From assembly GCA_034437715.1 (NCBI GenBank), contig DAOTTR010000375.1, forward strand, positions 1 through 7,138: a stretch of 7,138 bases of DNA. The letters run 5' to 3'. This DNA comes from JAHBVH01 sp034437715. Lineage in GTDB: Bacteria > Chloroflexota > Anaerolineae > Caldilineales > Caldilineaceae. Positions 6,115 through 7,138 of the stretch are shown here, piece after piece; position 1 is the first letter of the stretch, and every line of letters starts with the position of its first letter. Both the position numbers and the translations under genes were made by a program. The notes under the pieces are model-generated. The model did no database searches, was not told the DNA's origin, and worked only from the letters and a program-made list of their open reading frames with translations.

Positions 6115-7138
6115 TCGCCAGTACAACATGCCGGTCATCCCCCAATTTGGGCAGCGAGAGGGTAGCTCGCCCTTGCGCATCGATCACGGTTTGCTCGACC
6201 GCGGTCAGCAGATCGTTTTCAAATTCCATGCGCTGCACCAGCCAATGTTGGGCCAGCACATTATTGGTGAGCAGCCACCCTTCACTGAGCCAGCCTGCGC
6301 TGTCACTTTCAAAATCTGCGTAATAGTCCAGGGCCGGAATCTGGACATCATCGATAAACCAACCACTGGCGTTGGCCGCGTCGTCGGTCACATATTCAAA
6401 GCGCAGCCAGATCTGTTCACCGGCATAGGCACTGAGATCAAAACTTTCTGTCATCCAGCCCGCTTGTTGGGTCGGCAATGTGGCACTGCTGCCTGTATAA
6501 GCGGGGCCAAAACTGTTGCCACTGGGGTTGTCCGTGGTTGTATATTGGCCTTCCAAAATCTGCCACTTACGCGCGTCGCGGCTTACGGCCACATAGCCAT
6601 AATCATAATCAGTTTCAATATCCCACCACAAGGCTGCGGTCATAGTTACCACTGTGCCAGGGGCCAAGGACTGCAGATCAAATTGGCGCGTCAACCGACT
6701 ATTCGAATCGTCACCGCGATTGCTCCACCAGACATGGCTGCCACTATACGGTATAGCATCGGCCAGCCGTGTGCTGGTCTGCCCCTGAAACTGTAAGGTA
6801 ACATCGCCGTTGCCTTCAACCTGGATATAGTCCGTCGCATAATTATTGACCGTGGCTGAATAGGGCGCGGTGGCAGCGGCGGCCAACGTGTAGGCAAATG
6901 GCGGCGTAGGCAAGTCAATGGTGCGGTAGCCATACGCGCCATCACCATTCAGCGCATCGGGTTCATCCAGATAATTGGCAATCACCCAGTCGGCAAAGAC
7001 GGCGTTAAAATCTTCGGCATGGCCTTGGCCGGCCAGCGCGGCGGTCACCCCTTGGATGCCATTGGCCGGTTGCGCGACCAACGCTTTGGTCGTATCGGAA
7101 CCAAATTGCTGCGTCAGATAATTAATAAACAGATAGGC
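6053..7138 (-). CDS. Immune inhibitor A-like M6 metalloprotease, C-terminal part (partial)
   Basis: C-terminal 361 aa of a probable secreted zinc metalloprotease. The frame is open to the right edge, so the N-terminus, signal peptide and HExxH zinc site are off-window. Counting from the edge, residues 1-60 (AYLFINYLTQQFG, ALVAQPANGI, FADWVIANYL) resemble the helical end of the M6 catalytic domain. Residues about 135-270 match the beta-sandwich (MAM-like) domain of InhA: FDLQSLAPGT, WWDIETDYDYGYVAVS, TTTDNPSGNS, GWMTESFDLSAYAG, LRFEYVTDD, GWFIDDVQI. A last domain (about 271-361) has FESDSAGW, QHWLVQRMEF and TTEPAAYSLQPVR. The Asp-rich loops may bind calcium. It ends at TAA 6053-6055, a natural-looking end. 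It probably acts outside the cell as a nutrient-acquiring protease. Tail-to-tail with the helix-turn-helix gene. Confidence 0.85.
   Translation of the reverse strand, partial: AYLFINYLTQQFGSDTTKALVAQPANGIQGVTAALAGQGHAEDFNAVFADWVIANYLDEPDALNGDGAYGYRTIDLPTPPFAYTLAAAATAPYSATVNNYATDYIQVEGNGDVTLQFQGQTSTRLADAIPYSGSHVWWSNRGDDSNSRLTRQFDLQSLAPGTVVTMTAALWWDIETDYDYGYVAVSRDARKWQILEGQYTTTDNPSGNSFGPAYTGSSATLPTQQAGWMTESFDLSAYAGEQIWLRFEYVTDDAANASGWFIDDVQIPALDYYADFESDSAGWLSEGWLLTNNVLAQHWLVQRMEFENDLLTAVEQTVIDAQGRATLSLPKLGDDRHVVLAISAFAPTTTEPAAYSLQPVR

Noticed and set aside
6065..6796. 243-codon open frame on the plus strand
   Set aside because: Lies opposite the InhA-like protease, which has clear domain motifs; the plus-strand product has none.

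Overview
The window reads as bacterial chromosome, most likely from a member of the Chloroflexota (Anaerolineae/Caldilineae-like). This is inferred from the style of the proteins: a class II ribonucleotide reductase with a C-terminal TSCPD-like domain, a secreted InhA-like M6 metalloprotease, and a small PrcB-like lipoprotein, all in a moderately GC-rich background. No marker gene settles the taxonomy.

Positions 1-4746 (+) are one continuous reading frame: the 3' part of nrdJ, the adenosylcobalamin-dependent ribonucleotide reductase. Its N-terminus lies off the left edge. Two complete inteins interrupt it in frame. Intein 1 (262-1605, 448 aa) lies between QGG and SRRGANM. Intein 2 (1939-3051, 371 aa) lies between ATNP and CGEQ, directly before the cysteine that carries the catalytic thiyl radical. 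Each intein has intact splicing blocks and both LAGLIDADG motifs, so each looks capable of splicing and homing. The visible mature reductase is 87 + 111 + 564 = 762 aa. The gene ends at a strong hairpin terminator (4779-4823).

Positions 4848-5366 (-) hold a small lipoprotein gene related to the PrcB family. It converges on nrdJ. It has a very good sigma-70-type promoter, but the only well-placed ATG is followed at once by an in-frame TAA. It is therefore either initiated at a non-ATG codon or damaged.

Positions 5367-5778 are a regulatory region between divergent genes. It contains two outward-facing TTGACA-17-TATAAT-like promoters, a palindrome at each, a short direct-repeat array, and an unexplained perfect 18-bp inverted repeat. 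On the right is a small MerR/excisionase-type helix-turn-helix gene (5779-6114, +) whose start and 3' end are both uncertain.

Positions 6053-7138 (-) are the C-terminal part of an immune-inhibitor-A-like M6 metalloprotease. Its catalytic domain lies beyond the right edge.

The best-supported unusual feature is the doubly intein-split active site of the reductase. The stretch 5337-6114 is the least explained: it combines dense symmetric elements with three possible gene lesions.
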